64,000 nt of DNA, taken from NCBI GenBank assembly GCA_037349105.1, contig JAYJMM010000123.1:3224001-3288000 (forward strand). The letters run 5' to 3'. Under the pieces are notes generated by a model. That model did not search any database and was not told the DNA's origin. It was given only the letters and a program-made list of their open reading frames with translations. Of this stretch, positions 52,820-64,000 are shown one piece after another. Origin of the DNA: Limnomonas spitsbergensis (Eukaryota; Chlorophyta; Chlorophyceae; Chlamydomonadales). The position numbers were made by a program, and so were the translations under genes. Within the stretch, counting starts at the first letter, position 1; every line of letters starts with the position of its first letter.

Positions 52820-53733
52820 GAATACCCGGACACTGAAGCAACGGGTAGGGCTCGGGTCAGACTATGATCAAGCTGGCAGGGTGATCTGACCATTAGGGGT
52901 AAACACTGTACCGTTACTCACCTAACTGTGTTTTCTTACTACCGGTAATGTGCAACCTGTACTAAACGGCAATGCCCAACACTCTGTGTTCGATAGGCTG
53001 GTTGAGCCCATTCCTCTTGAGTTAGGTGTTGGCTCATCAAAATAGATCATTATTGTTTACAGTTTGCAGCATATTTTAAATGTCGGCGAAGCTGAAGCGC
53101 ACTGACTGGCATCCGGGCATCACGTGTAAGGACACGGTGTAAGGATGACACCTGACTGGTCGGGCGAGGGTCGGTTCGAAAGTACCAGACAGCTGCTGGC
53201 GGACCCAGCCACATGTCTCAACGACAGCCGAATTCAAAATCAGTTGTTTCCACATCAAAATGCGGTGAGAGTAGTTGAAATTGCCAGGGACGCAAAAACA
53301 GCTTGGCAATCCACTCTATCTTATCATATACCGTCTTATCATGTACCGACTGATTGAATTTGACAGGAAGCTGCTCGGCTAGCGGCTCAATGGGGCGACT
53401 TTCTTGACGTGACGTGGCGTGACATGACGTGACCGCGAAGAGCATTGCCAGCGAGCATCGATTGCATTGTATGTGTTCATATTGGAAACGTAGCATCTCT
53501 GCTGACTTTCCTTCACCAAGTATTCCAAAGAAGTTCAAAGTTTTGAAGCAAGGCGAGCACCGGTACCGGTACGTTATGCATGAATACGGAAGGACTTTTT
53601 GAATCCACTGTAGCGCTGGTGTGTCTTTGCCCTTCGTGTCCAACGCAATCTCAGGAATTCCAGCCAAAATCAACGCCAACCTGCCTCTCTATTCGTAGGC
53701 CCTCACGCAGCTGAAGATCACGTCCCAGTGCGA
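52820..53733. other. Intergenic region between PfkB and the RING/ARM gene
   Basis: Two TGTAA signals (about 53126 and 53139) may end the PfkB transcript. The start of the RING gene is uncertain: its frame is open back to a stop at 53611, with no ATG before 53734. A spliced upstream exon inside this region is therefore possible. Confidence 0.45.
53396..53432. promoter_or_regulatory. Cluster of TGACGTGAC-type motifs upstream of the RING/ARM gene
   Basis: TTGACGTGACGTGGCGTGAC, then ATGACGTGACC, packs three TGACGTG motifs (CRE/TGA-type bZIP core TGACGT) and a GCGTGAC variant into 37 bp, about 300 bp upstream of the proposed start codon. A role as a transcription-factor binding cluster is inferred. 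Confidence 0.4.
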
Positions 53734-56700
53734 ATGATGCACTGCAAAGTGCCTGCTGGATCCAAGATAGAATGCTTGAAACAAACCAGCCTGGAGAACA
53801 GTTTAGACAGCCCAGCATCGACAAGCGAAAGCCGCGACCGAGGTGCCCCTGACGCTGCCTCCTGCTCCACCAGGAGCGAACCAATCGAGGGCACCGGCCC
53901 ACTGCCGACGAAATTCCCGCCACAACGTGCGTTCCCAGCTTTTGAGGAGATTTTTGAGCATGTCGAGGATCCGCTTACGCAATTGAGGAACAATTCATCC
54001 GGTCACCCCGCCACATACAACTGCCACATTCAGCCACCTGACCTCCATCTTGGACTGAGCCAGGCACTGGGCAGGATCGATGCTGATGAGAAGGGCTACA
54101 TCCTTACCTGCCCACTGTGCAGTGCCCTCATGAACACAGCTGTGCAGATCCGGCCTTGCGACCATAGTTTCTGCGCCGGCTGCCTTTCTCACCACCTCGG
54201 CGCACTGCTGCAGGCAGGGGCCCCCCTGGCCTGCCCGTTCAGGTACTGAGGGTAGAGGTTGAAGTGGGCAAGCGTGGGGCCAGGGTCCAAAGACACAAAG
54301 ATTCCAACGTCACACATTTCGTATCAGAACAGGTCTGAAGCTATAAAGCAGGCTGGGTACTGGTGTTGGTGTAGCCGCATGAACTGGCCAGTTGAATCTC
54401 ACCTTCACTGTTGACTCTCGGCGGAAGAAGCGGAGCTCCCCGATCAACAGGTTCCTCTCCACCTGGTAATGAACTAGGCTTGTTCCAGAGCTGTGCAAGG
54501 ACCATGAATTCATTTGACCTTGCTGACGCCTTTTGTGCTTGTGACCATGTGCCACGCTCCCCCCACCCATGTATGCCTGCTGTCTTGTCTGTCTGACCCC
54601 TCTCACCACCGTGACCAGGTGCTGTGCTCCCGCTGAGCGCATTGTGGCCGACCACGGCACCCGCTACCTGGTCAGCAAGCTGCTGCGACCCGGCGGAAGC
54701 ACCAACAACAGCTGCCTAAGTGTGAGCACAAGCACGGACGGCGTCGCCAGAGTCAGCACCAGAGCCACATTGGTTGCTGCTGTGTCAGGAGTTGACAGTG
54801 TAGGCCCGGCAGCCAATGCTGGAGCTACCGGAAATCAGCCAGCAGCGGAAGTCCAGCACGACAGCATGGCGGCATCGCAGCATCCTGGATTCAGTCCGGT
54901 TGTGGCAGGTGCACACAGCTCTGCCCACGGCAGACCTGAGACGGCTTGCGAGGGTTCTCCATGTGCCGTGACGGCGGCCGCCTTCTTTGTTGCGCCTGGT
55001 TGGCCCTCAATTGCGCCTCCGCCTGCGCCTACTCACCACGTTGAGATCCGTAGTCAGCCCTCCAAGCTCCCGAACGGCAGCCGAGATTCACTTGCTGATG
55101 AACAGTACGCAGCCAGGACATGTGATCGAGATGGAGTGGACGAGGAGGTGGTGCGGAGAGGCGTGCCACTGTCCGCCGCGAATGGCCACGGGGTACCCTA
55201 TGACCCCAATGAGGAGCACCTGAACTTGCTAACTCGCATGGCAGGAGCTGCGCTGCTGGAGCAGGAGCAGCAGGGACGCTGGCTACAGCAGCAGCAACAC
55301 TACGGTTGTCCAAAGACTGCAATAGCAGCTGGAGGCAGCGGTCAACTCCCCACCGAGTACGATGATGGGGCGGGGGCCCACGTTCGTCAAGAGGCTGTTG
55401 CGCCACCCTGGGCAGGTCTGCTGCCTCAGCAGCTACCTGCCCCCTCAGCAGGAGATTTCCCCAGCCGGCCACAGCAAGGATGCGGGCTGGACCCTCTGGA
55501 TGTTTCAGTGCATAGCCCCGTGTGGAACCCAACTTCACTGGTGATGCCGCTTCAGCCCATCTGTCCCTGTACCCCCGCCGCAGCGTCAGAGGGTGGGGCC
55601 CAGCCCATCTGGGATCTTCTGGTCACTCCGGTGGGCGCCACTTCCGCGCCCCCTGCGGCCCAACACCAGATCATCGGATCGCGGCCCCCAGTGCGACTCA
55701 CCCGGCGCAGGTCGGTCTCTCATCATATTCCTGTCTTAATTTATGCCTGCGGCCTTGTCCATGCCAGGCCACTTTCAGTATCTGTCAGCCCTACCGTGGC
55801 AGCTGGCCGCCCGGCAGCCACGGCTGATAGTGACCAAACCATGATTGTCTCACGGCCTGTGGCTCATGAGCAGGGCTCGCCGCCAGTCGTCCGTAGGCCG
55901 TGATCGAGTTTTACTTGCCGGCAGGCAGGCTCGGCCATAATTGAGCAAAAACGTAGGCGGAGCAGGCTTAAACAAAGAGTGGTGTGCAAATCAGCACGTA
56001 GCCTTGAAAGTGTGTCGCTGCAGCATCAACGCATCCTCCTGAGAGCCCTGTTTGAAAGGGCCAGGCAAAGCGTGTGTTGCAGCTGCACAGGTTGATTTGC
56101 TCTGGAGAGTGGACACTCTGCCTCTTGGCCTGACCCAATGGAATCCTGGTACTTGCTCTGTGTGATCTCATGGTAGGATAGGCGTGGCGCTTGGAGCAGG
56201 GCGGTGGCTGAAACTTCAATGGATCCACCCACGCTGTGTTGCAGATGTGTGGACCTGGTCTCGCTCGGCTCGCCCGCCTCCCTGGCTGCTGGGGCAGCGA
56301 GACTGGCAGCAAGCGCTGCGGCCCTGGTCATGGCAAGCCCTCGGCTGCTGTGCCTCGGCGCGGTTTGTGCCATGTCCAGGTGCGCCTCCGTCGATAACTG
56401 CCAGCACAAGACGCTGGCGTGCGCGTCAACCGCCAGCACTGTGGTGCTAGGCACCCCCTGCTCGCCGTTCTCGTCTCCTGGATCGGCAGGCGAAGCTTCG
56501 ACGGAGCAGCAGCAGGAGCCGGTGCCACTGTCGACAAGGTCAAGGTCCGTACGCCCCCGCCTGCTGAGCTTCATCTCGCCTTCACGGCTGTCTCAGCCGC
56601 AGATGGAGCAGGTGGATGCGGCTGCCGCCGGTGCGCTCATAGGGGAGGCGGCGGGGAGCTGTGACTCTGTTGTGATCCGCAACCTGGCAACCGCCATGGA

Positions 56701-59700
56701 AAGCAATGTGGCCGTTGTTGGAAAAGAGGACAGTGAGGGGATGCTGAGATCGGAGGAATCGAGCGGCTGCAGGTACTCCGTCAGGGCAGCAGGGACTCGC
56801 GGCGGCTCCATTGCCGACCTACTGCGCCAGGTGAGCGAGGTGGACCAGCCGCCGTCCAGCCCAAAGCAGGGCCTACAGACGGCGACAGAGCGGGACTCCG
56901 GCAATGACTGCACGGATCAGACGGGGCTGAGCCCCTCTATGCGCATCATGGGCTGCAGCTCGTCTGATGCAGCTGGCTGCAGCTCCGAATCCAATGGCGG
57001 CTCCAAACTTGCAGCAGCCATCGGCGCCATGCTGGGCCAGCACGCCGCCGCTACGCCCTCTCTAGCCTGCGGGTGTGATGCAGACATGCATCCGCCGCCC
57101 TGGGGTACAGACGGCGGAGCGCTGCTGCCCGGACAGGTAGGAGGGAGGAGAGCGGAGGCTGCTGCCGGCCCGCAAGGTGACAGCGAGGATTTGCAATGCG
57201 GCGCGGCCGCCCTAAGCTCTCAGCAGATGCCCGCGACCGCTCTGAGGGCTGAAAGCCTCTCAATGCCTGCCCTCCCCCTCAGCGCCCGCGCCGGCAGGAG
57301 TGCTGACCAGCAGCAGGAGCAGCAGCCGCAGGGTGTCAACAGCTCTGGGCTGCCTTACCTACCCCGTGGCCTCGACCATACCCGCTCCGGAACCGCGGCC
57401 CTGCTGAGCGGCTGGCAGCCGCCGCTCCACACGTCTGCTACTTCGCTCCCGGCGTCGCTGAGCCTGCCGATGCAGCACATGTCTCTGCTGTGTCCCTTGT
57501 GCGACGAGGACCTGCCTGTCGAGGTGGCCGCCGTCAAGTCAAACCAGATGCACGGCGCACTCCTGCTGCTCAAGGACCAAGCGATGGTCGCGGTGGCCGC
57601 CGCCGCGGCGGCGAGCGCAGCTGCCCCGCCAGGCGAGCAGTTGAGCGAGGCGGCCTTCACAGCGGCCGGCGCTGCTGCCATCTGCCCCATCAGCTGTTTC
57701 ATGAGCTTTGAGGCGTTGGCCAGGCTGGCTTGGAGCGACGACGAGGTCCGGGAGCTGATAGCTGGATCAGGTGTGACTCACATACTTCTTAGTCTGTAGC
57801 ATACGGTATATAAGTGCTGGTAAGCATACGATTAAAAGAATGCTGGATACTGGTATACCGGTACAGTTCCTATTTCGTGATGGTTTGTGGACAAAACCAT
57901 CCTTGGGATGCTGAGGAAGGGAAGCTTAAAGGGAGGGGCTTCAGTATGAACAAGCAGGTGGTGTTGCACCGATATTCTAATACTTGAAGGCACAGCTATG
58001 GCACCGATTAATGGAAGGTTCACATTCTAAGCATCTGCGATTGATTTGGTGATGTCAGACCCCTCACCTCGTCATTCCGCTGTTTCAGCAAGTGTTTACT
58101 ACAGTGGAATGACGAGGTGAGGGGTCTGACATCATCAATCAGATATTTGCATGACTTTGTTGTATTGGTTGGAATTCTGGGATCAACGAACGATTGCTCT
58201 GTGGATGGCCTGCGCCTCAATTCCACCCAGCGGTGTACTTTCTGTGTACTTGTGACTTTGTGAGTCCTCATGCGCCCGCCGTGACCTGCTCATCACCGGA
58301 TGATTGTTCCTACATCCTATTCTTATATGACTAGGACGATCAGCTGGGGTGGTGTGAGTTGAAGCAGTGGAGGGCGGTGTGGTGTGACTTGAAGCAGTGG
58401 AGGGCGGTGTGGTGTGAGTTGAAGCAGTGGAGGGCGGTGTGGTGTGAGTTGAAGCAGTGGAGGGCGGTGTGGTGTGAGTTGAAGCAGTGGAGGGCGGTGT
58501 GGTGAAGCAGGATATGAAGTCTGGAATAGCAAACAACGGTCGTGCGGTTGTGCGGATGTTCACTCATGACTTTGTTTTTGTGAGTCCACCTGCCCTCGCT
58601 GTGACGCCCCGCTCATTACTAAATTCGGATCCATGTTGCCTCCCTCCCAGGCGGTGTGCGAACCATGCTGGACGTGATGAGGTGGACCAAGGCGCAGGCC
58701 AGTGTGCAAACCCTGGCCTGCCTGGCCATCATGGGCCTCGTGCGCGGGGATGGAGAGCTGTGCCAGGCCAGCCAGTGGGCAGTGGCAAAGGTGAGGTCTG
58801 CTCAGGATGGGAGCAGTTCTTGTTGCCACTCGGCTGCATGTCAGCTACACACCGACTTTCTGGTCCCAGGTGTGGTCGACCATGCTGCTTGGGGCGCCAG
58901 ACACAGGCCTGTCCTTAAAGGGATGTAACCGGGCCGTTGCAATCTCGGGGCAGCCTCTAGCAATGGTGGCCTCGTAGCCGAAAGAAGGAACACTGGGCTG
59001 GAGGGGGGACAAAGCAACGCAAAAGGGTGAAGGGGACGAAGCTTTGGGGGCACCCTTTTGCAGCCTGTGCGGCGCCCCAGATGTGCATTGGACATGTCTC
59101 CAAACAAGAGAACAGCTGTTGCTTCCAGGCTTAGCCTGGGTGTGGGTTGCAATAGGTTTGAGGACCCATAGAGCTGGTTCCGGAGGGCACACGATGGTAA
59201 GGCACAGGGTGCACAGTGAGGCTTCTTCGAACAGATGTCATCTTTGATTTCTGTCTTGACTGTGATCTACCTACAGTATCTAGCATCCAACTTTTTCGCT
59301 CCTTCTAACATGACTGGCTTTGTGACGAGGTGGATGAGGCTGCCCCCACCCCCCTGGCTGCCCCCCCCCCCCTTTGCATAAGGCTGCCCCCCCCCTGGCT
59401 GCCCCCCCCACTTCTTTTGCATATAGTTGCCCCCCCTGGCTGCCCCTCCCCCTCCTTTTGCATATGGCTGCCCCCCCTGGCTGCCCCCCCCCCTCCTTTT
59501 GCATATGGCTGCCCCCCCCCTGGCTGCCCCTCCCCCTCCTTTTGCATATGGCTGCCCCCCCCTGGCTTCCCATCCCCCTCCTTTTGCATATGGCTGCCCC
59601 TCCCTGGCTGCCCCTCCCCCTCCTTTTGCATATGGCTGCCCCCCCTGGCTTCCCCTCCCCCTCCTTTTGCATATGGCTGCCCCCCCCCTGGCTGCCCCTC

Positions 59701-62700
59701 CCCCTCCTTTTGCATATGGCTGCCCCCCCCTGGCTGCCCCTCCCCCTCCTTTTGCATATGGCTGCCCCCCCCTGGCTGTCCATCCCCCTCCTTTTGCATA
59801 TGGCTGCCCCCCCCCTGGCTTCACGTCCCCCTCCTTTTACATATGGCTGCCCCTCCCTGGCTGCCGCTCCCCCTCCTTTTGCATATGGCTGCCCCCCCTG
59901 GCTGCCCCTCCCCCTCCTTTTGCATATGGCTGCCCCCCCTGGCTGCCCCTCCCCCTCCTTTTGCATATGGCTGCCCCCCCCTGGCTTCCCCTCCCCCTCC
60001 TTTTGCATATGGCTGCCCCCCCCCTGGCTTCCCCTCCCCCTCCTTTTGCAAATGGCTGCCCCTCCCTGGCTTCCCCCCCCCTCCTTTTGCATATGGCTGC
60101 CCCCCCTGGCTGCCTTTCCCCCTCCATTTGCATATGGCTGCCCCCTCCCTGGCTTCCCCTCCCCCTCCTTTTGCAAATGGCTGCCCCTCCCTGGCTGCCC
60201 CCCCCCATTTTGCGTATGGCTGCCCCCTCCCCCCCTGGCTGCCCCTCCCCCCCCTTTTGCATATAGCTTCCCCTCCCCCTCCTTTTGCATATGGCTTCCC
60301 CCCCCCTGGCTGCCCCTCCCCCTCCTTTTGCATATGGCTGCCCCCCCCTGGCGGCCCCTCCCCCTCCTTTTGCATATGGCTGCCCCCCCCTGGCGGCCCC
60401 TCCCCCTCCTTTTGCATATGGGTGCCCCCCCTGGCTTCCCCCCCCCTCCTTTTGCATATGGCTGCCCCCCTGGCTTCCCCTCCCCGTCCTTTTGCATATG
60501 GCTGCCCCCCCCCCTGTTTGCCCCTCCCCCTCCTTTTGCATATGGCTGCCCCTCCCTGGCTGCCCCTCCCTCTCCTTTTGCATATAGCTGCCCCTCCCTG
60601 GCTGCCCCCCCCCGTCCTTTTGCATATGGCTGCCCCCTCCCCCCCTGGCTGTCCCTCCCTCTCCTTTTGCATATGGCTGCCCCCCCCTGGCTTCCCATCC
60701 CCCTCCTTGTGCATATGGCTGCCCCTCCCTGGCTGCCCCTCCCCCTCCTTTTGCATATGGCTGCCCCCCCTGGCTGCCCCTCCCCCTCCTTTTGCATATG
60801 GCTGTCCCCCCCCCCCTGGCTGCCCCCCCCCCCTCCTTTTGCATATGGCTGCCCCCCCCTGGCTGCCCCTCCCCCTCCTTTTGCATATGGCTGCCCCCCC
60901 CTGGCTTCCCATCCCCCTCCTTTTGCATATGGCTGCCCCTCCCTGGCTGCCCCTCCCCCTCCTTTTGCATATGGCTGCCCCCCCTGGCTTCCCCTCCCCC
61001 TCCTTTTGCATATGGCTGCCCCCCCCCTGGCTGCCCCTCCCCCTCCTCTTGCATATGGCTGCCCCCCCCTGGTTGCCCCTCCCCCTCCTTTTGCATATGG
61101 CTGCCCCCCTGGCTGCCCCCCCCCCCTCCTTTTGCATATGGCTCCCCCTCTGGCTGCCCCCCCCCCCCCTCCTTTTGCATATGGCTGCCCCCCCCCTGGC
61201 TGCCCCTCCCCCTCCTTTTGCATATGGCTGCACCCCCTCGGCTGCCCCCCCCCCCCCCCTTTTGCATATGGCTGCCCCCCCCCCCTCCTTTTGCATATGG
61301 GTGCCCCCCCCTGGCTTCCACCCCCCCTCCTTTTGCATATGGCTGCACCCCCTCGGCTGCCCCCCCCCTCCTTTTGCATATGGCTGCCCCCCCCCCTGGC
61401 TTCCCCCCCCCCTCCTTTTGCATATGGCTGCCCCCCCCCTGGCTTCCCCTCCCCCTCCTTTTGCATATGGCTGTCCCCCCCCCCCTGGCTGCCCCTTCCC
61501 CTTCTTTTGCATATGGCTGCCCCCCCCTGGCTTCCCCCCCCCCCCTCCTTTTGCATATGGCTGCCCCCCCCTGGCTGTCCCTCCCTCTCCTTTTGCATAT
61601 GGCTGCCCCCCATGGCTGCCCCTCCCCCTCTTTTTGCATATGGCTGCCCCCCCTGGCTTCCCCTCCCCCTCCTTTTGCATATGGCTGCCCCCCCTGGCTT
61701 CCCCCCCCCTCCTTTTGCATATGGCTGCCCCCCCTGTCTGCCCCCCCCCTTCTTTTGCATATGGCTGCCCCCCCTGGCTGCCCACCCCCCTCCTTTTGTA
61801 TATGGCTGCCCCCCCTGGCTCCCCCCCCCCCTCCTTTTGCATATGGCTGCCCCCCCCTGGCTGCCCCTCCCCCTCCTTTTGCATATGGCTGCCCCCCCTG
61901 GCTTCCCCCCCCCTCCTTTTGCATATGGTTGCCCCCCCCCCTGGCTGCCCCCCCCCCCTCCTTGTGCATATGGCTGCCCCCCCTGGCTGCTCCTCCCTCT
62001 CCTTTTGCATATGGCTGCCCTCCCCCCCCCCCCTGGCTTCCCCTTCTCCTCCTTTTGCATATGGCTGCCCCCCCTGGCTGCTCCTCCCCCTCCTTTTGCA
62101 TATGGCTGCCCCCCCCCCCCTGGCTTCCCCTCCCCCTCCTTTTGCATATGGCTGCCCCCCCTGGCTGCCCCCCCCCCTCCTTTTTGCATATGGCTGCCCC
62201 CCCCCCTGGCTTCCCCTTCCCCTCCTTTTGCATATGGTTGCCCCCCCCTGGCAGCCCCCCCCCCTCCTTTTGCATATGGCTGCCCCCCCCCTGGCTCCCC
62301 CCCCTCTCTTCTTTTGCATATGGCTGCCCCCCCCCTGGCCCCCCCCCTCTCTCCTTTTGCATATGGCTGCCCCCCCCCTGGCTTCCCCTCCCCCTCCTTT
62401 TGCATATGGTTGCCCCCCCTTGGCTTCTCCCCCCCTCCTTTTGCATATGGCTGCCCCCCCCTGGCTTCCCCCTCCCTCTCCTTTTTGCATATGGCTGCCC
62501 CCCCTGTGTGCCCCCCCCCCTCCTTTTGCATATGGCTGCCCCCCCCCTGGCTGCCCCCCCCCCTCCTTTTGCATATGGCTGCCCCCCCTGGCTTCCCCTT
62601 CCCCTCCTTTTGCATATGGCTGCCCCCCCCTGGCTTCCCTCCCCCTCCTTTTGCTTATGGCTGCCCCCCCTCTGGCTGCCCCCCCCCCCCCTCCTTTTGC

Positions 62701-64000
62701 ATATGGCTGCCCCCCCCTGGCTTCCCCTCCCCCTCCTTTTGCATATGGCTGCCCCCCCTGGCTTCCCCTCCCCCTCCTTTTGCATATGGCTGCCCCTCCC
62801 CTGGCTGCCCTTCCCCCTCCTTTTGCATATGGCTGCCCCCCCCCCTGGCTTCCCCCCCCCCTCCTTTTGCATATGACTGCCCCCCCCTGGCTTCCCCCCA
62901 CCCCTCCTTTTGCATATGGCTGCCCCCCCCTGGCGGCCCCTCCCCCTCCTTTTGCATATGGCTGCCCCCCCTGGCTGCCCCTCCCCCTCCTTTTGCATAT
63001 GGCTGCCCCCCCTGGCTGCCCCTCCCCCTCCTTTTGCATGTGGCTGCCTCCCCCTGGCTTTCCCTTCCCCTCCTTTTTTCATATGGCTGCCTCCCCCTGG
63101 CTGCCCTCCCCCTCCTTTTTGCATATGGCTGCCCCCCCCTGGCTTTCCCTTCCCCTCCTTTTGCATATGGCTGCCCCCCCCTGGCTGCCCTTCCCCCTCC
63201 TTTTTTCATATGGCTGCCCCTCCCCTGGCTGCCCTTCCCCCTCCTTTTGCATATGGCTGCCCCCCTTGGCTGCCCCTCCCCCTCCTTTTTGCATATGGCT
63301 GCCCCCCCCTGGCTGCCCCTCCCCCTCCTTTTGCATATGGCCGACCCCTTCCCCGGTGTTCCTCTCAGTCCGGTGGCGTGGAGACCATCACTGAGGCCAT
63401 GGAGGCCTTCCCGGACAGCCTGATGGTGCAGCTGGCTGCACTGCTGAGCCTCATCCCGCTCACGCTGGACAACAACATGATGAAGGTGAGCAAAGGGTGG
63501 GGGGGGGCAAGCGCCTGTGCTGTTGCTCCCATTTTGGGGAGAGTGCAGTAAAACCCGACAATATGTCAATTGTTTTGAGAGCTGAGGCAGGCGGTGGGGG
63601 CGCAAGGGTAGTGCCCAGGGCCCTCGCCTGGGGACCCTAACTCTGGAGGCGTTTTTGAGCTTGGAAAAGGCTCCAAGCTGCAGCATGGGATGCTTCATTG
63701 GAAAGTTGCTATTTCGTGGTTTGTGACATTCCTGAAATTTTAGGTATTCAGGAGTTAAGCTCAGAGTCGGTTATCAGACCTGTCGTGGTCTCCTGGTGTG
63801 CCCTTATTAAACTGAATGTCGCCACCCGGCTCTCTTCTCGCTCTCTTCTTGCTGAACGGGCTTCACCCGCTTTACTGTACCGTCCCTTTCACCCCTCCTT
63901 GCCTAAGGCGTATTTGAGCCGCCGTACACTGTCCGCCATCCTGGCTGCTTTGAAGGCGTTCCCAGACAAGGCCCCGTTGCAGTGCAAGGGCCTGGTGCTG
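53734..64000 (+). CDS. Large RING-finger protein with ARM-like repeats (putative E3 ubiquitin ligase), 3' end outside window
   Basis: Exons: 53734-54242, 54619-55710, 56245-57770, 58651-58790, 63369-63485, 63908->64000. Phases 2, 2, 1, 0 and 0 agree; 1,159 residues are in the window. The RING finger is at residues 126-171: Cys126, Cys129, Cys142, His144, Cys147, Cys150, Cys167 and, across the intron, Cys171. The last pair is C-x3-C rather than the usual C-x2-C. Residues ~175-1000 are low complexity, rich in Ser, Ala, Gln and Pro. After residue ~1043 come ARM-like helical repeats: GVRTMLDVMRWTKAQASVQT, then SGGVETITEAMEAFPDSLMV, then LSAILAALKAFPDKAPLQ. RING plus ARM fits a ubiquitin ligase; the substrate is unknown. 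Intron 4 is 4,578 bp and holds a 4.0 kb minisatellite. The start codon is uncertain, and the acceptor AAG at 63907 is chosen by phase. Confidence 0.8.
58034..58143. mobile_element. Hairpin MITE-like foldback in intron 3 of the RING/ARM gene
   Basis: Arms 58051-58082 and 58102-58133 (GATGTCAGACCCCTCACCTC..) match at 31 of 32 positions around a 19-nt loop. Outside them, CTGCGATTGAT and ATCAATCAGAT extend the pairing with a small gap. The whole ~110 bp would fold into one hairpin. It could be a MITE or a small-RNA precursor. Confidence 0.75.
58351..58500 (+). repeat. 30-bp minisatellite, five units
   Basis: Units starting GGTGTGAGTTGAAGCAGTGG, then AGGGCGGTGT, at 58351, 58381, 58411, 58441 and 58471. 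The second unit has one change (GACTT). A sixth unit is broken at 58501. It lies in intron 3 of the RING/ARM gene. Confidence 0.95.
58791..59335. other. Start of RING/ARM intron 4, before the minisatellite
   Basis: No gene is seen. CAGCTACACACCGACTTTCT, then GGTCCCAGGTGTGGTCGACC (58850-58890), may be a further diverged member of the dispersed repeat family. Open frames here have no recognisable domain. Confidence 0.4.
59336..63345. repeat. ~4.0 kb C-rich minisatellite (unit about 39-44 bp, roughly 95-100 units)
   Basis: The unit reads TGGCTGCCCCTCCCCCTCC, then TTTTGCATATGGCTGCC, then a C-run of 5-13. Units vary mainly in C-run length and in GCTG/CTTC after CTGG. Because the unit has no TAA, TAG or TGA in either strand, all six frames stay open for long stretches (longest over 1,350 codons). 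It lies wholly within intron 4 (58791-63368) of the RING/ARM gene and ends 23 bp before the exon-5 acceptor. The minus strand is rich in G-runs (G-quadruplex potential). The unit count is an estimate from length. Confidence 0.95.
63486..63907. other. RING/ARM intron 5
   Basis: A 422-bp intron between the two ARM-like exons. CTCTCTTCTCGCTCTCTTCT gives a pyrimidine tract near its 3' part. Nothing else is recognised. Confidence 0.6.

Noticed and set aside
59280..63698. Very long open frames (1,072 to 1,354 codons) on both strands
   Set aside because: They are by-products of a stop-free minisatellite unit inside an intron. Products are pure low-complexity Pro- or Gly-rich repeats, in several frames at once.

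Overview
This is nuclear DNA of a green-lineage eukaryote, most likely a chlorophyte alga. The genes have many introns with GT-AG borders. Their exons are GC-rich and the introns are closer to 50% GC. The gene set includes plant/algal types: a RETICULATA-type (DUF3411) plastid protein, a PITSLRE-class cyclin-dependent kinase and a plant-type PfkB kinase. Exon models below were built by hand from reading frame, splice-site phase and family similarity; intron phases agree throughout.

Layout. 1-2680 (+): 3' part of PEX19, ending in a CaaX box. 3614-4142 (-): mitochondrial-type ribosomal protein uS17. It is convergent with PEX19 and divergent from the next gene, with only 144 bp between the two start codons. 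4287-11882 (+): cathepsin X/Z-like cysteine protease, with one 3.9 kb intron full of foldback and tRNA-like elements. 11883-15597: intergenic, with a perfect 26-bp-arm hairpin and a LINE remnant. 15598-23903 (+): CDK11/CDKG kinase with a low-complexity N-terminus. 25287-27852 (-): RETICULATA-like protein, divergent from 28566-31174 (+), a small unrecognised membrane protein. 31376-33750: exactly 95 copies of a 25-bp minisatellite.

From inside RETICULATA exon 4 to inside a LINE, 9,352 bp is repeated in tandem (26503-35854 and 35855-45206). I saw one base difference, no net length change, and a 4-bp CCCG at the joint. The second copy holds a 3'-truncated RETICULATA gene, a complete second copy of the small membrane-protein gene and a second minisatellite. 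44742-46075 (-) is the 5'-truncated LINE. 47932-52819 (+): PfkB-family sugar/nucleoside kinase. 53734 to the window end (+): large RING-finger protein with ARM-like repeats. One of its introns holds a 4.0 kb C-rich minisatellite that is open in all six frames and gives spurious ORFs of over 1,300 codons.

The genes look like ordinary, functionally unrelated housekeeping genes (peroxisome assembly, mitochondrial translation, proteolysis, splicing/transcription-linked kinase, plastid development, carbohydrate metabolism, ubiquitination). The unusual part is the repeat biology. At several exons of the kinase and the protease, neighbouring intron sequence consists of degenerate tandem copies of the exon edge with its splice site ('exon shadows'). 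This recurrent pattern, the 9.35 kb duplication and the intronic minisatellites are the observations most worth following up.
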